Below are positions 1-15,000 of a DNA stretch of 64,000 bases, piece after piece. The notes beneath the pieces were generated by a model. The model saw only the letters and a program-made list of their open reading frames with translations, was not told where the DNA came from and made no database searches. The DNA is from Zygnema cylindricum (lineage: Eukaryota; Streptophyta; Zygnematophyceae; Zygnematales; Zygnemataceae). Position 1 is the first letter of the stretch. Every line of letters begins with the position of its first letter. The position numbers and the translations under genes are program-made. The stretch lies in the NCBI GenBank assembly GCA_037447655.1, contig JBBHKE010000396.1, positions 165,496 through 229,495 of the forward strand. The letters are read 5' to 3'.

Positions 1-3000
1 AAGATATTCAGCAGTGATCTATACATCTAGTAATATGTTCACTGATCAAAATTAATATTTGGACGAGGTCAATTAAACCAAAGCAGAACTGAAACCAACA
101 GCGTCTCAAAAAAGATGCGTGAACTCATGACAAAAATGAAGTTTTTTACCCATTAATGCAATAAACATTTCCAACCTAGGATAGTAATATTAAGCCAGTC
201 CAAACAGTTCAGCATTTTTTTATGCTTCTTATGCATAAACAAGGTCCACTATAATGGGTTCCACACACACATGAAATGTACTTGATGCTTTATGGAATAA
301 TAATAAAAAATAAAAATAATAACACTATCAGCAAAATAATATCAATTTAACACCCGGAAAGTAAAGCATAAAGTAATGCCATTAGAGCACCTGACATTAT
401 TCCAACAGCAAGGATTGAAATTCCTACCTGCCAAACTGGAGGCAGAGTTGCCAGAACCGTAGGCTCACTCCGCAGAATTTTCCTAAGCCATGGCCATGCC
501 TCCCTAACGCCCTGTTCAAAGCCCCATGCCACGTAGAGACCTTAGACCCCAAAACTCAAAATAAGTTCCTTATCAGTAAAACTCGCTTTCCTCTGGTACT
601 TTTTTAGTACAACTGCTTTAAGCAGGTGACACATGGCCAATTTGGCACCAGTTAAAGCAAGACATTCAACACCATCTGAGATAAGAGTCGTTTTCCTTAC
701 GTGATTTGAAGTTGACTCCTGCAAAAAGTTTGGATTTTTGCTGGCCCTTAGACGTTGCCCTAATTGCAGTTCTGAGTCCAGCTTTTGAACTTGTTCCCAA
801 ACCCACAAAGGAGGCTGCAGACACACCTCGTGGTCTAATACCATAAGATCCATATCTCCTATTTTTCCTCCAGAAAAGACACTTGGTAACTGAGAGGGTT
901 TAGGCAATCCCCTACTAGCTGCTTCAGCCATGGCCTCTTCTGCCAGAAGTCTGTCTGCTTCTGCAACTGCTTCCCAAAATGTTGTTACAACTTCTTCACT
1001 GTTCTTCTTGTGCTCCTCATCTTGTTGCAATTCTTCATATCTGCATGTTCCAGAAGAAGGAAAATGGAAACATTTACAATCAAACTTTGATCCTTAATTG
1101 ACAAACAAAAATGCCCATCGAAATCAGTCTTGATTGAAGAAAAAGCACATAATTTCAACGTGATCATATCTCAGGTATCCTGGAAACGAGAGACCTCTCG
1201 TTTTTTGTGGTATACAAAAGGAGATTTTAACTAGGGTCACAATTCAATAAGTACATCGCCTTGTAGCATTCATACATCATGAGAAATCATCTGGTAGAGA
1301 ATGACACAAAAAATCAGTGAGGCAAGCTGACCTTTCCTCCGTACAAAACATGCATTCAGATGATTATTGTGACAATACACATATGCATTAATATCTCTTC
1401 CGATTTGAATGAAGGCAAAATAAAGACCCTCCGTTACCCAAACACTCCACGGATTATTTCCGCCCATCTGAACATAAAATTGAAATATTTAGATGATTAT
1501 CATTTCAAACAACAATTCAGGCGGGGACTAAAAGGTGATTAAATTCTAGGAAGCAGATTCAATAGATGGTCCATGAAAATGACGACTTACAGAAGGATCG
1601 CACGGAATTATTTACTAACTCATTTTTGTGGTTTTGGTATGGAAACACCCTATGTGTACTGTATTCATTACAATGTGAGCAAACATTCCCTAGACAAATT
1701 CTCTTTAAACAGGGTGATAAATGACATCACCAAATTTACAATAGGATAAGCAACCAAATTCACAAATTCCATAACATTTAGAACGCATTAGAGCACTGAA
1801 ACTGGAAGTAACTGTCGTTTTACTATTGTCCAAATTGCTCTTGATAAGCAAGAGGAATTTCTTCAAAACAACTGAATGGAATAGGAGAAAACAAAAAATG
1901 TACACTTAAATGAATAGATTACAATCATGTTTCCATCTCAACAGAAGATTTACAATAGCCAACATACAGGAAAACCATTAATGATTCTATATCTATGAAT
2001 GATAAGTTGGCAAGTCTAAAGAGTAACAACGCAATGAAACAAGTGGTAGTATTCACCCAGGACTTATTTTGTGAACGAATGTCCTTAATAACTGACTGGG
2101 TTTATGGACAGTAATATTCCCCCTCGACATGAACTATATCATTTATGCCATCCTTAATTTCTAAACAAATATTAAAAACTGCAGGCTCAAACTAAAAACA
2201 ATGCAGCTTGAAAAAGCCTTACAGGATCATATGCCCATCCCATTTGAACAACTCTTAATGCGTATTCCTCCATGAAGAAATTTGCGATCTGAATGCGCAT
2301 AGAACAAAAAGGTTTGTAAGAAGTTCGTAACTTCTTTTGAGCTGCCTACTACAAACTCCAAGATGCTCACCTTGGGAGATGGTAAGGCATGGTCGCCTTG
2401 AGCAGTCGTTCGAGCAAACCACGAACAGTTGGAAAGTTGTCCCACAAATATCGTCCAATCGTAGAGCAGTTCATGACAGCTATGAGCATCACTACTATGC
2501 TGGCCCTCCAGTACAGAGACATCACCTGCCATACCCAAATCAAGGACATACACTATTGAGCCATACGTGATTTTGTTGTCAGCATTTTGTTGACGTTAGA
2601 TTTAAAACTTTACAAATAGAGTGATCCACTCCGAATCACATCCAACATTCTGAAACAAAGAACAGCCTAGTCTACATTCAGCACTGAATATCTTATAACC
2701 AGACTTGCTAGACGGACTTCCTGTACATCCTTAGACCAGAATTGTTGTCCTCTAATAGCGAGCGCACTACAGCAGAATTTGCTGCCCCGCCTATCCTATC
2801 TTGCTTTTCAAATATGTTCCTATTCATCTATGATTCCAAGGGACACTCCTTGCATTTCTCCCTTCGCACTCATAACTGAGTGCTGGTCGAATCAACGGCA
2901 GAATCTATTTCTTTCGGTTTTTGTTGTACGAAATCTTACAGCAAGTGGGGGAAGATCTAGAGAAATCTGTCGTGGTGGGAACAAAGCACTGAGCTTGAAA

Positions 3001-6000
3001 ATGGCTGCAGGAAGCTGTAATCCATGTCCCTCCAAAAAACAAGAAGTGGCGTTCTTCATACAGTTGAGGGTTTTCAATGTGTTTAGGGACCCTTTTATGG
3101 TTGCTCAGGATCTTTTGCACAATTCAGGGTTGACCAAGCTCCCAGAGGCTGCTTTTTCAGTTTTAACAACATCTCTCCTTGTTGGATCGGTCATGATGCA
3201 GTCGGTTCTCATCACTTTAGGCTCACATTTAGTGATATGCTGACAAAGAGGGTTCAACTTGCAATGTGTAAACGTGCACACAACAAAACGCCTCTAAAAC
3301 TACCCAAGGCAAAATGCCTTAAATGGTCTTGATTTACAAATTAAAGCCGATTGAAATGCTTCAACAAAACGAATAAATCACTGCACATCAAACTAAAACA
3401 GTGGCTGGTTTACTGCACCTGGTGATTCTCTGCCAACAAAGATTCTGGGAGTTCCGAATTTAAGGCCGCTGCTCGAAGTGTAAGGCTTTCCAAAGCAGCC
3501 ATAGCCTCCTCAGGAGAAAGAGGATACTCCTGCGTCCCTCAAAAATTAACCAGGTAACCAACTATCACTATACCTTTCCAAGTTTCTTCAAAATAAAGCA
3601 CAAGTTGGTCTGAAAGGTACTTATTTAAAATCTGTCCTTGCATTAATGTGGATTAGTTACGAGCTTGCTAAACACAACCTCCAGTAATAATAGTGAATCA
3701 TGCACACGTCTAAACGATAAGACAGGCCAATATGTTTAGGAAGATTTCCGTTTGATGAATAAAAGCGGTCACCCATTTACAACTCAACGAAAACCCACGG
3801 TAGTATGACTAATGGAAAAATCAAAAATTAGTTACTCCGCGATACTACACTAGATCAAACATGAAAGTAAATAGAGTGATGCTTACAGATATTCCCATGA
3901 GAATGATTCGAGCCAATGTCTCCTCGTAAACTGGCAATCCAAAAGATAGGAATCGAATTCCCGCCTGTTCCCACTCATCTGCCCCCTCGGAGTCCTTTGC
4001 CTGACCTCCCATCCGAATCCCAGATCAAACTCTGTCAGACAACCGATACTTGAATCAATGAGGGTGCATTAGAACTATGGAAAAAAATGACAGACAAGCA
4101 GATTGTACGCACGAGGTCCTGAGGTCAGTTTCTAAAGAGGAACTTTCCTTACGAAGTAAAAACATTGTCGGAAGGAAACACCGGAAGATGACACCTATAA
4201 CAGTTAATATTCTAATCATTTGCATTAAGTTCTCTGCTATCAACTTCTTTGGCTTAACAGCCGCGTCGAGACATGACCACATAGTCTATAGCAAACCCGT
4301 ATATATTTTAAGACACACTGGGAAGTATCCACATACCGTTGAGAACTGGTCAAGACAAAGAAGTCTTCTGACCACAAGCTTGAATTGTCCTCCTTCCAAA
4401 TCCGAAAGGTACACCGCTAACACATCTGTGCACCATGCCATCGCCTCCATCTGAAACCCGTAATGCAAAACACCGCCAGTTACACGTACAGAAAACGCTG
4501 GTTGATAACGCTGGTATGCCCATAAAGACAAATAGGCAGGTGGACTGATATATAAATCGATGGCCATCCAATCTTAACAAGGTGTAACTGAAAGATAAAG
4601 GCAGAAATTATGGCTCACAGTCTGGCAAAGATAGCAAAGTGGAATACAGCATGAACGAAAGATTAAAGAGAAAAGCAATAATCCTCCATTCCCAATTAAC
4701 TAAAGTTTTGCCGTAAAAAAAGCCAGAATACTGCAGAATGTGGGAGGGGAAAAAATGACAGTCTCATCTACGACCAATTTTGTGGGTGAAATAGCATTTA
4801 GATGAGAATCACATGCCCGTGCAGTCCTAGTCCGGATGCCCACAGGTAAAGGCCAAAAGAGCACACCTGCAGCGTAGCCACATTAAAGCGGAACTGCTGC
4901 AACTGTTGCTGTTTGTTACTTTGAGAACCAGAGGTTAAAATATTTTCCTCCGAAGCCAGTTGAGCCGCCCCCAAATTGAGGAGAACACATATGAGCTCTA
5001 CCAACTGCATTCAGAAATTTGACCCCCTTTATTTTCGTCAATATGTTTTGAAAACATGTCCGAAAATTGATGATGGTGTGAAAAAAGTCGATTCTCACCT
5101 GCAGAAAGTCCATTCAACGAGTTACATACTTCTGAACAGGCTGATGGCCACAAACAAAAATAGTGAGAGTAGAATCGATGTGCAGGGTATTGAAATAAGG
5201 GGACCAGAAACGGCTCGAAAAGGGTACAAGTGGTTCAACAATAAAACATATACAAAAAAGTGTGCATTTTTTTAGCGGCTCTCCAACATTTGAAATCCAG
5301 CAGAAAGCCGTAGCAATAGTTCTCTCATAACATTGTTATATTTCCACTTCCATGGTCATGGGTACATGAAGCAGTAAGCATCCAAAACTGAAACATTCAC
5401 CTGAAAGCACACAACCTGAGTACCAGAACCCGCACCTGAAAAAGCCAGAGAGAGAGGGAGCACAGAAAGGGGGAATAGAGAGAGAGGTCCGGACCTGAAA
5501 CAGCCAGGCTTGCTTGAGAGAAGGATGCTGCTGAGCCATGGCTGGCCATGGCGCCAGAAGGCCGCGACAAAGGGCAATGGGGTTCACCTCCCCTAAACTC
5601 CCCCGAATAAGCCTGGAGACCTCATTCCCAAAACCGATCAGGAAAACATGAGGTCATCCCACATTGCCAACAGTACTGATTCAGGTTAAAGACAGTCGAC
5701 ACTTGAAGTACCTTATATGAGTTGACTCACACTACAAACATCGCCACATAAGCAATTGCCGAGGTTCACTTGAACACACCTGTAGAAAAACCTTTTATGA
5801 TTCGACACAAAAGAACCACAACCGATTCGTTAGACGAATCATGAGAACCATAACAGATTACCTCTTCACTAGAGATCGAAGATGTGACCTTTCTTCCTCA
5901 TTTGTGGCAAGCTCCTAACAGCCAAGCCCCAAATCCCGTATTTCCCATTATCAACAGAACTTATTTCACAGAAAAAGCAACCAGACCACTAGAAAAACAC

Positions 6001-9000
6001 AAGTGTGGGTATGCATGACTACTAGGTTTTAACTTAAGCTATCCGTGATGAAATGCCTAAAGGAGGATTTTTACACACGTGACTATCAATAACTCACCAC
6101 TTGTGCTATTTTGATATGAACAGCCCTCAGCTTTGTTTAGTTATTCATAACAATGTGAATAAGAAGTTTCTTGAGATGGCCCTAAAAGGAAGTGAACTGG
6201 CCCATGTAAATGATACACTAGTTCTCATAATAATAAACTTTGAAAAATCATTCCATGAAGTTTTCAATAAATATGATGACCGTATCTTGAAGTAAGAAAA
6301 ATTATGAGTCAAAATGTTTAAATGGCTGTACATTAGCCAACGTCAACCTAAAATGGTGTGCATCTGTGCGGTTCAACAAGTTTTCTGCCTCATGTGGTAT
6401 TTGAACAGTGCAAACATGTCATATGAAATTAATGTATCGTACATAAATTTCTCATAGTTGACATTTTGCGCAGATTGATTTATTGCAGTCATGAGTTTAC
6501 ACGTGGCATAGCCAGACAGTTAGATGATCACGATTATTTTCTTAAGAAGAAGAGACGTGCTGATCACAACAAATTCATTTTATGATATAAACCCAGCACA
6601 TAAGCTTTCAGCTATTTACACAACTTGAGTCACAGAACAACTGCTGCAGTCAGTCACCACACAAATTAAGATTTGGAGTTTTTTTTTTAAACAACCTTTA
6701 CCGCTCACAGATTAATCGGAAATAATACGACTCATGGCAACTGATGTTGAAAGAGGAAAGAAAGAGCCTAAATGTATGCGTGGAGTTTGTTGTCTAATTA
6801 TTAATCCAACAAGTCCACATTGACTACGTGCAGGGAACAATGAGCGACTAAAAGTGTGATCCATATTAACTATGGCTGACAGCAAATGGGTTTTCTTGCT
6901 CACCTGAAATATGAGAGCCAGCTGCTCTTCCGGGGCCGGAGTTTGAGGCATAGCTTTTAAAATTGTGGCAATAGCTCTCATATTATGGCTACCTGGTTTT
7001 TCAACCTCAGCCAGCAAAAATGTCTGCAAAAGAAGGTAAAAGTCAGACGTCAGATAGACCACTTTCCCATTATTCAATTATTCAAGATAAGAACCTCTGC
7101 AGGTTCTCTTTAGCAGAACAATAGTAAAAGTTCTTCACACATGGTTTTGTAGCCTCTCGCTATTACCAATTCCCTGGGTCAAAACAAACAGATTAAAAAA
7201 CACATATAGAAACTTTGCTATATTCTCCAAAACAAAAGAAACTGTTACTTGAAATAACTAAAATCGTTATTAACATTATTTGAAATAATTTTATTAGCAT
7301 TAGTAACACTACTTTGGTGCAGTTTTTTTTTTTGGCCTCTGAACGTTAAAAGTTTTAATCGTACTATTTTTGCATCATAACACCAATTCCGAACAAAGGC
7401 AGCATTCGTCCACATCGCCTGGACCAAAAAGTATAATTAATAGCGCTAATAAATACCCCACATTGTTGGTTTCTTTATGCTAATAACGATTCACAGAGTA
7501 CCTACCAAAGTAAGAAGGCCGTTCTGAATCACAGGCTATACTGACAAACGTAAAATTCAATTAAGCGGCATAACTGGAAACATCACAATATTCAATTTCA
7601 AAAATGAGCATGCTTGGGGGCATTGTGCAGACACAAGGACAAGAAAAGTGTTTTACAAATATCGTTGAGTAAAGGACATTGTATGCAATGCTATCGCCCA
7701 TCTTGCAATGAATGGTGAGTTGCGCTACATATTATTATCGCTCTTACATGTATATACAATAACCATTACTCAATACACCTGACCATGGTTTTGCCCAATA
7801 TCCATCGCAACTGCTGATGGCATATTTCTATAGCTGTTTGTCATGATACTTCCTATATCATTTTTTCCAAAAAATCTCTAAGCTGAAGGAGAGGCTAGCC
7901 TTCTTAAAATGGCAATGGATTTCAGCTATCTGAAGGAGAGGCTAGCCTTCTTAAAATGGCAATGGATTTCAGCTATGTAAAAAGATAAGTCCGCATGGAG
8001 GTGTGTGAGAAGTTGTGTAGTCGTTTTTAAAACAGAACCTCAGCATCTCGTTCACGAAAAGTGAACTCATGTAATTTGATGACCCGGACATGGTGGGAAT
8101 GACTGCAATTTTCTCATCTTCTCACGTCCACGTCAGAATGCAGAAAATGAAATGCAAATGGAAAAAAATCAACTTGAAGTGAAAAACTTGCGATAGTCCT
8201 CTTGGAGATGACAAAATTTCCAAAAACTGTTCTCATTATCTCAGTCAGAGGGACTGGGCATGGGGTACGCATGGCTTGTAAGCTGCAAGGATATCTAGCA
8301 CGCGTGGATTACTGATACAGACTACAATTTAGAGTAGGATGTGAATGCTGATGCACGACCATTTCCTCCTGTACTCCCTGAGATTCAGACTGGTTCATGG
8401 ACAGGCATTCGGAAAAAAATGGAGTCCCAAACTAGACACTGATTATAGAAGAGTATTTAAAACCGACTTAAAGAAGTGAATAGATTGAGAAGAGAAGTAA
8501 GCTAAAATGTACCTTAAGAGCCAAACTGGCGTACTCAGGACATCGACGGGCCAACTGAGTCACTATCTCTCCAAACATGGCACTTCCTTGGGGGCCCTTA
8601 ATCTGCAAAACCTCATCAAGAGGTCAGAAAATCTACCAAAGTAGCTGGAAGAAAAGCAGCATGAGGTAAAATGGGTAATCAGCATATTTAAAAATCTAAA
8701 CAATACAATTGACAGATACTTTGAATCTTGCTTCATTTTGTCTTGATTAGTAGAAGAACAAAGTCCATTTGAGAAATAACTTCCTGATGACAAAAACACA
8801 TTGGATAATTTTACCATGAATAACCATCTTTCAACGGCAAAAACTAAAACTTGTATGCACACCATCTGCTTAACCCCCCTCATATAAACTAAAAGCAAAC
8901 TGGGACAAACGCAAAGAAAATTCCTTTTGTAGTCTGGACCTTGAGTGACAGAAGATTTGAAACTGTCTGGTAATCATTATCTGTCGTATCACGTGTCAAA

Positions 9001-12000
9001 GCCAAAATGCGTTCCAGAAGAGGACGAGCTGAACGTAGATGGAGAGGAGAGTTGAGCCATATTTCCAACATGCTTGAGGCTACAACTCGTACTTCTTCGT
9101 AACCAGCTCCTAAGATAAGAAGCCTGAATAGAAAAAAAGGAATACTAAAACATACGTTTATCAGTGCTTCATAAGACGTGTGAAAGGACAACAAAGACAT
9201 TAGAATTCCTGTTCCTTACTGGCTAGTCCAGCTCCAAGGATGAACAGCCTAAAGTAACAGACAGACAGAAACAATAAAAGACCAATAATGCAATTTGGTG
9301 TCACATGAGAGAGAGAACTGATTGGACTCTCCTAAATTGGACTGACTGAAATGCAAATCAAACATAGACTATAGGTCAAACAAGTCCAGGTAGAAAAAAA
9401 TACATTGAGTATTCATATGCTTTTCCTTTGAAAATTGCATTCATAGAGGCAGAAACCTTAAGAAATATAAGTTGGCCAAAGACTTACTTGACCACCTGTC
9501 GAGGGCTTTCTCTTAAACCTGGATTTCCCAGTTGGTAATCAAGACAGCCTCGAAATTCATTGCGTATTTTTTCTTGCAAATTATCTTCTTCAAAGCGTTT
9601 GCGCACATCAGACCCCTGCAATTAGTCCCCAAGAAAAGAAAATCATGTGCTAAAAACGTAATTGCCTGAAATAGAGTCAAAAAACAGATTCTAACCAGGA
9701 TTTGTACAACGTCTTGGTGACAACAATTAAAGAAAACGGCTTCTAAACATAAATACTCAAAAGACCAAAAGAAGGTGAAAACATGAGCTTACAAGAGGTG
9801 GAAGAAAACCATTTTGACCCACACTGAATCCAGGTGCACCGCCACTCCTGCATAAGGAACAATCATAAGAAAAAAGGTAAATGAATAAAACGAGTGAATA
9901 AAGAGATAAATGGGGCTTCTGTTAGCTTGTACGTGACATTAAACATCTTTCCCGGACTGGGTTTTTAAAGGGAAAATATGTATCCAACCCAACTTCACTG
10001 CAATTTGATTAATGTAGTGAAAAGTGTGCCTTAAGGCACGTGTTTCAGATGTTAACCAAACAAAAAACAAAAACCTGCCCGACCTTTCTTCCCGTAATTA
10101 TCGCGGTCAGCATATCTAAGTACAGGTGTTCAAATGTGGAGCTCTAGAGACACCGATACTAGTCCACACTAATTCTTGAGCAGGCTTAGAAGACGGGTTC
10201 TTTAAACAAATTCGATCCAAACTAAATTTAATCCAGGAACAGAGGAAGTAAACTTACCCTGCAGCCTCCAACCCTCCGGAAACACTCCCCTCTACTTTGC
10301 CCTCCTCCTGTGTGCTTCCCGGCAAATAGACTTCGATCTAGCATCAGTAAACATAAACACTGACTGTCCAACATAATAAGTTGATACTGACTACAAAGTA
10401 TTTACTTCATGGTTTTTCAAGGTGAAAGTATTCAGTGCAAGAACAAGTTGAACAAGATTGGCATGGACATAATCTGGCAAAATTGTGCCACATAAGGGCA
10501 GAATAGCATCAGTAACACAGTACAATAATGGTGGTGAGTTGTAATGTGCCTGTGGGTGGAGTTACTTTAGAAATACCCATCAGTGTTGAAATGAGGCATA
10601 ACTAAAGCGCATGAATATATACGGTACTCTTCCTACATCACCTTTATGAAAAGACTGCTCTCCCTTTCCCTCCTCTTCTCCTTATCCCTCTGACACTACT
10701 ATCCTTTGAGCTCACTTTTCAAATCTTCCATCTTCTCCTGTCAGTGGAAAGCCTCTTCCTCTCTCTTCCCCTCAGCATCCGCCTCCCCATCCCTCTCCCT
10801 CGTCAGCTTTACCCCTCCCTCATTTCCAGCTATCATCTCCCTCTCCTTCCATAGCACAGAGGGAGAAAGCCTCACCACCACTGTCTCTGGAAATGCAGTC
10901 ATAAGTGAAGCCGCAAAATCTCGGCATGCCTCGTTGTCTACCCATGTCCTCGGACCACTTGCATCCTGGAGATAGACCTGCGAATAAAAACGAATCCACA
11001 TTAATGTGTGGCGGTACTCACAGCAAGTCTGATGTTGGTATCTTACACCAGGCAAAGAGAGAATTGCTACTATTTGCATGCAAATATAAGTACACAGAAC
11101 GCATAATTCAAACAAACACCACTGAACAGTATGCAACTCACAGTGACAAGCTCCAGAGGCCAGAGCTCCACTTCAGCCAAAGCCCGAGCCAGAAGTCGGC
11201 ACGCTAATATAGGCAAGAGAGTGGGGCGTTTTCCAGCCTGAGCAGGAGTCTCTCCTCCCGGGGACAGAAATTCCAGGAGAACCTGTGTCAATAGCAAGTT
11301 CAACGTACCACTGAGTTCATACAATTCAACAAGAACCGGCTATTTAATCAGCCTGTATGCAAACAGGACACGTCTCCTCATTCTAGAGACTCCCTCCTTC
11401 CCTGATTCCAGCTCCTAACGTCTCTCATTCTTGGCCAATGGGCTGGATATGCTTGTGTCAGAAATTGTCTTTTTCCATCCCTATTTTGCCCACACTCTCC
11501 ACTCCCGTTCTCTCCTCTCTACTATCTCTGTCAATCTTCACCAGTTCCCCCTTGCCTGTCGTTCTTCATTTCTCGCTCTGTATTTGCTTGTTCCTCCCGC
11601 TCTCTGTCCCTTTCTTTGACTATTCTTCCCTCTCCTTCTCTCTGCATTTCTTTCTGCCTCTGCCTCTGCATATGCCTATGCATATGTCCCTTTCCCTAAC
11701 CCTGTCTGCCTACAAAAGCTTGCAGAATCAAGCAGACGTTACCTTGAAAGTTTCAGGCAAAGAGAAGGCTTCTGGAAGTTTCTTTGCAACGTATAGACAA
11801 CTCAAGTAGTGGTATCGGCTTGGATTTGCCCAGTTTCTTCCACATTCCTGAAGAGACTGGCAGAGGATGGTATCTATGGCTATCATATCCCCATTACCAT
11901 GGGCCTCCCACACTGTGTTGATGATGTACAGCTCTGCAGGGCAGCCAGTTTGACATTTCGCTGTCAGAAGACCATAACACGTGCCGGTTTCGCCATCATG

Positions 12001-15000
12001 TTCACATGCCAACAATGACAATCAGCATGATTTTGTGTGTGGGCCGCTTCTAGGTCAGGTGGGTCACGGCGAGTTTTTCGGGCTGAGAATGTTCATTTAA
12101 CAACCATTGAAAAAAAACAAAGTAGTAACATTATCAAATCGGCGTATTTTGGAACCAGCTTGGTACAAGGTACTGGATGTATGGACAAGGGAAAGCAAGC
12201 AGCCGAAAGCAGTGACGTTCAACTGCAATAATAGGCAGTAGATCACCTAATTACCCTGAGACTACAAAAACCCGCAGTAATTCCTTTTTCCCTGTGAGGA
12301 TAGGCACCACAATATCCACCATCGCTAGCTAGTCCAAAGCAAAAGAACCACAGAGATTAGCATTTGTTTTAACAAAAAGGGAGAAATATACCAGGAGTGA
12401 TGCCCAACGCTCTTGGCTTGATAGAACAGGCCAATTAAGGAACAACCCAGAAAGTAACGCAGTGCCAACCGCCAAAATCAAATGGTAACAACTCAAGCAA
12501 CAGTATTTCCTAGCAAAACTGAAACAGCAGAGCCAGAACCTAACTAGAGCAACAAGGTTTTATGAAAATGAGTGCAACTCAAACATGAATATGCACAAAT
12601 GCTATAGCAAAGATGAATGCGAACGTTAATGTGACAAAATGCATATGAGCGTGAAAGTGAGAAAGCGAACATGAGCATAAACATGAAAATGGACACTGAC
12701 ATGAACATGGACATGACCTTTCTATAAACATTGTTGAGAAGGGTATAATATGAGTATAATGAAAGATATATCATCCTTTGTACGACAACAAGAAAAAAGT
12801 TGCAGTGCCTTCCCCCAGCTTAATGGCTCGCATAGTGCTAACTCTATAGACCTCATTTAAATATTCTGAACATAATGCACAGGATACAGAGTCCAGGGAT
12901 CGTGACAATAGGCCAGCTGTCCTCTCTCCTTTTTCATTCTCTTTTTCAGCTTCCTGTTGCCTTTCCTCTGTTTGAATGTTCCCCTCCAATCCAATGCGTC
13001 CAGCATCTTGTCCTTGTTCAAAATCGTCTCCTTCAGTTTTCAATTTCTTCTCCGCAAGATCTCCTACTCCATACTCCTGAGTCGACATTTCCTGATCCTC
13101 AACCACATCCTCTGTCCTTTCTCTACTTTCTCCCTGTGATGCATGTGCCTGCAACCTTTCAGGGTATACATTGATTTCCAAAACGGCTGCTGTATTTATC
13201 TCTTCTCCACTACCAGAGCCTTTCGACACATTTCCCTCTCCTTCTTCCCTTATCGTGGCGTCAATTTCGATATCCTTCCCTGCTGAAGTAAACTCTTCAG
13301 TTAAATTCTGGGCAGCTTTCATGTCAATTTTATTCCCTTCAGAATTAACACCAACATGTTGCGAGACGTAGTCTCCTCCTCCGAAATGTACTCCTACCAG
13401 CTGAGCTTCTCCATCTCCCTGCTTAGATATATACGTATTATGGTTTCCCAGGGATCCAGGTTTTGATCCATCAAATCCAGAGATATCCTTCTCCGGTATC
13501 CAGTGACCCTGACCCTCTGGAAACTCCTCCTCATCATCAGGCACAGGTGCGTTCAAATCAAACTCAAGGGGAGCTTCATTAAGGTCCAGTCCACTTGTCG
13601 GTTTTTCTTCCTCTGGAACATTTTCATTAGAGAGACAGGAAGACTTTGGGACCTTCTTACGACGTCGTTGTGAAGTTCCGTGTCCCAAGTCAAGGCTATT
13701 TTCTTTGGCCGCAGCCTTTCTCTGAGGGGGGGAAAAAAAAAGCCAGGGATTTAAGACATATTTCCTTCGGTCCCATGCCGGTGTAAATTTATTTAAGTTA
13801 TAAACTGAGGGACACTATCAAGAAAGTGGCCAGGGGCCATTTAGACAACATGTTTTTGGGATTCCACAAGAAATGTTCAAATTTTGTCCTTAGGCATGGT
13901 TTGGCTTTCGATAGACAGTCAAAGATTACGAAATTGATGTTGACACCTCATGCTTTGTTTTGTATTATGAACTACGCAAAAGGCCATTTCTACCACACTC
14001 ATGAGCACACAGCATACTGCAAATAAGAGTTGCTGCTCAAAAAATGCATGGTAGGACATGGTATATCATATATGTGACAAATGTTAATCAGGTGTAAGGA
14101 ATCAAATGGCATTCTTGTAAGATATGAGCCACTAACAAACCTTCCCCATTTTCAACAACCCAAACGCATAACTTACAATGCATTCGCATATACACAAAAT
14201 ATATATTGGCCCAATGACTTGAAAGAAAATTCTGAATCGTAGTTGGATAGGATGGATGGAAGCCGGACGTGTATTAATGTTGCGTTGAGGCAAGAGTTTA
14301 TGAAGTTCGTGACTAATGCAATGGAACAACATTCACATTCCCATGTGTCAAAACACTAAGAAACTCAATCATTTCTTGACTACTAGTTGCTCTGGAGTGC
14401 AACGGATCTGGGAACCTTGCACATGAAACTGTATGAATTAGCAATGATGGTGAGTCACGTTTTACTGAACTTGAGTAAGGGGTTCAGCGTAGATCTTTAT
14501 TGAAACATTTGTTTCCAACTCACGTTTATTCGAAATAGCATCCAGAATGTGCTGGTTACATTGACATTGTTCTAGTGATAGCTCACAATTTTTTTAAGCC
14601 CTAGTTGTGATGGATTCTCAAGTGACTTTTCACATACACAGTCACGCGGATTTCAAGTTCACGTTGTTTTTGGTTCCACTTCTTAAAGCATGCTTACATG
14701 TGAGGGTTTTTAGCAAGTATTCGACACCCATGCCCCAATCAAGGATTATGTCTTTTTCATTGTGTAAACTGTGAAAAATTTACAAGCTACAACTTTCAGA
14801 ATGCTTCCAGCTATTACTGAAACACCTTTTAAAATGCTTATAGACATGGTAAGTATTTTTTTTGGCTTATAGTTCATACAGCTCATATGCACATGCGTTT
14901 GAATCAACTCTCTTTTTTAAAAGCTTGTGACCAAGAGAAAGATAGTTTATACTCGAGGCAGTTGTCATTTTGACTATTTCAAATGTTTACATTTGATCAG

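Noticed and set aside
2227-2340. Candidate INTS1 exon (NFFMEEYALRVVQMGWAYDP)
   Set aside because: It looks coding and has a GTAAGG donor, but its phase 0 end does not fit the following exon at 1040, while 2525-2371 joins 1040 perfectly.
2779-3243. 154-codon plus-strand frame
   Set aside because: It sits opposite INTS1 introns, with no recognisable domain and no matching splice pattern.
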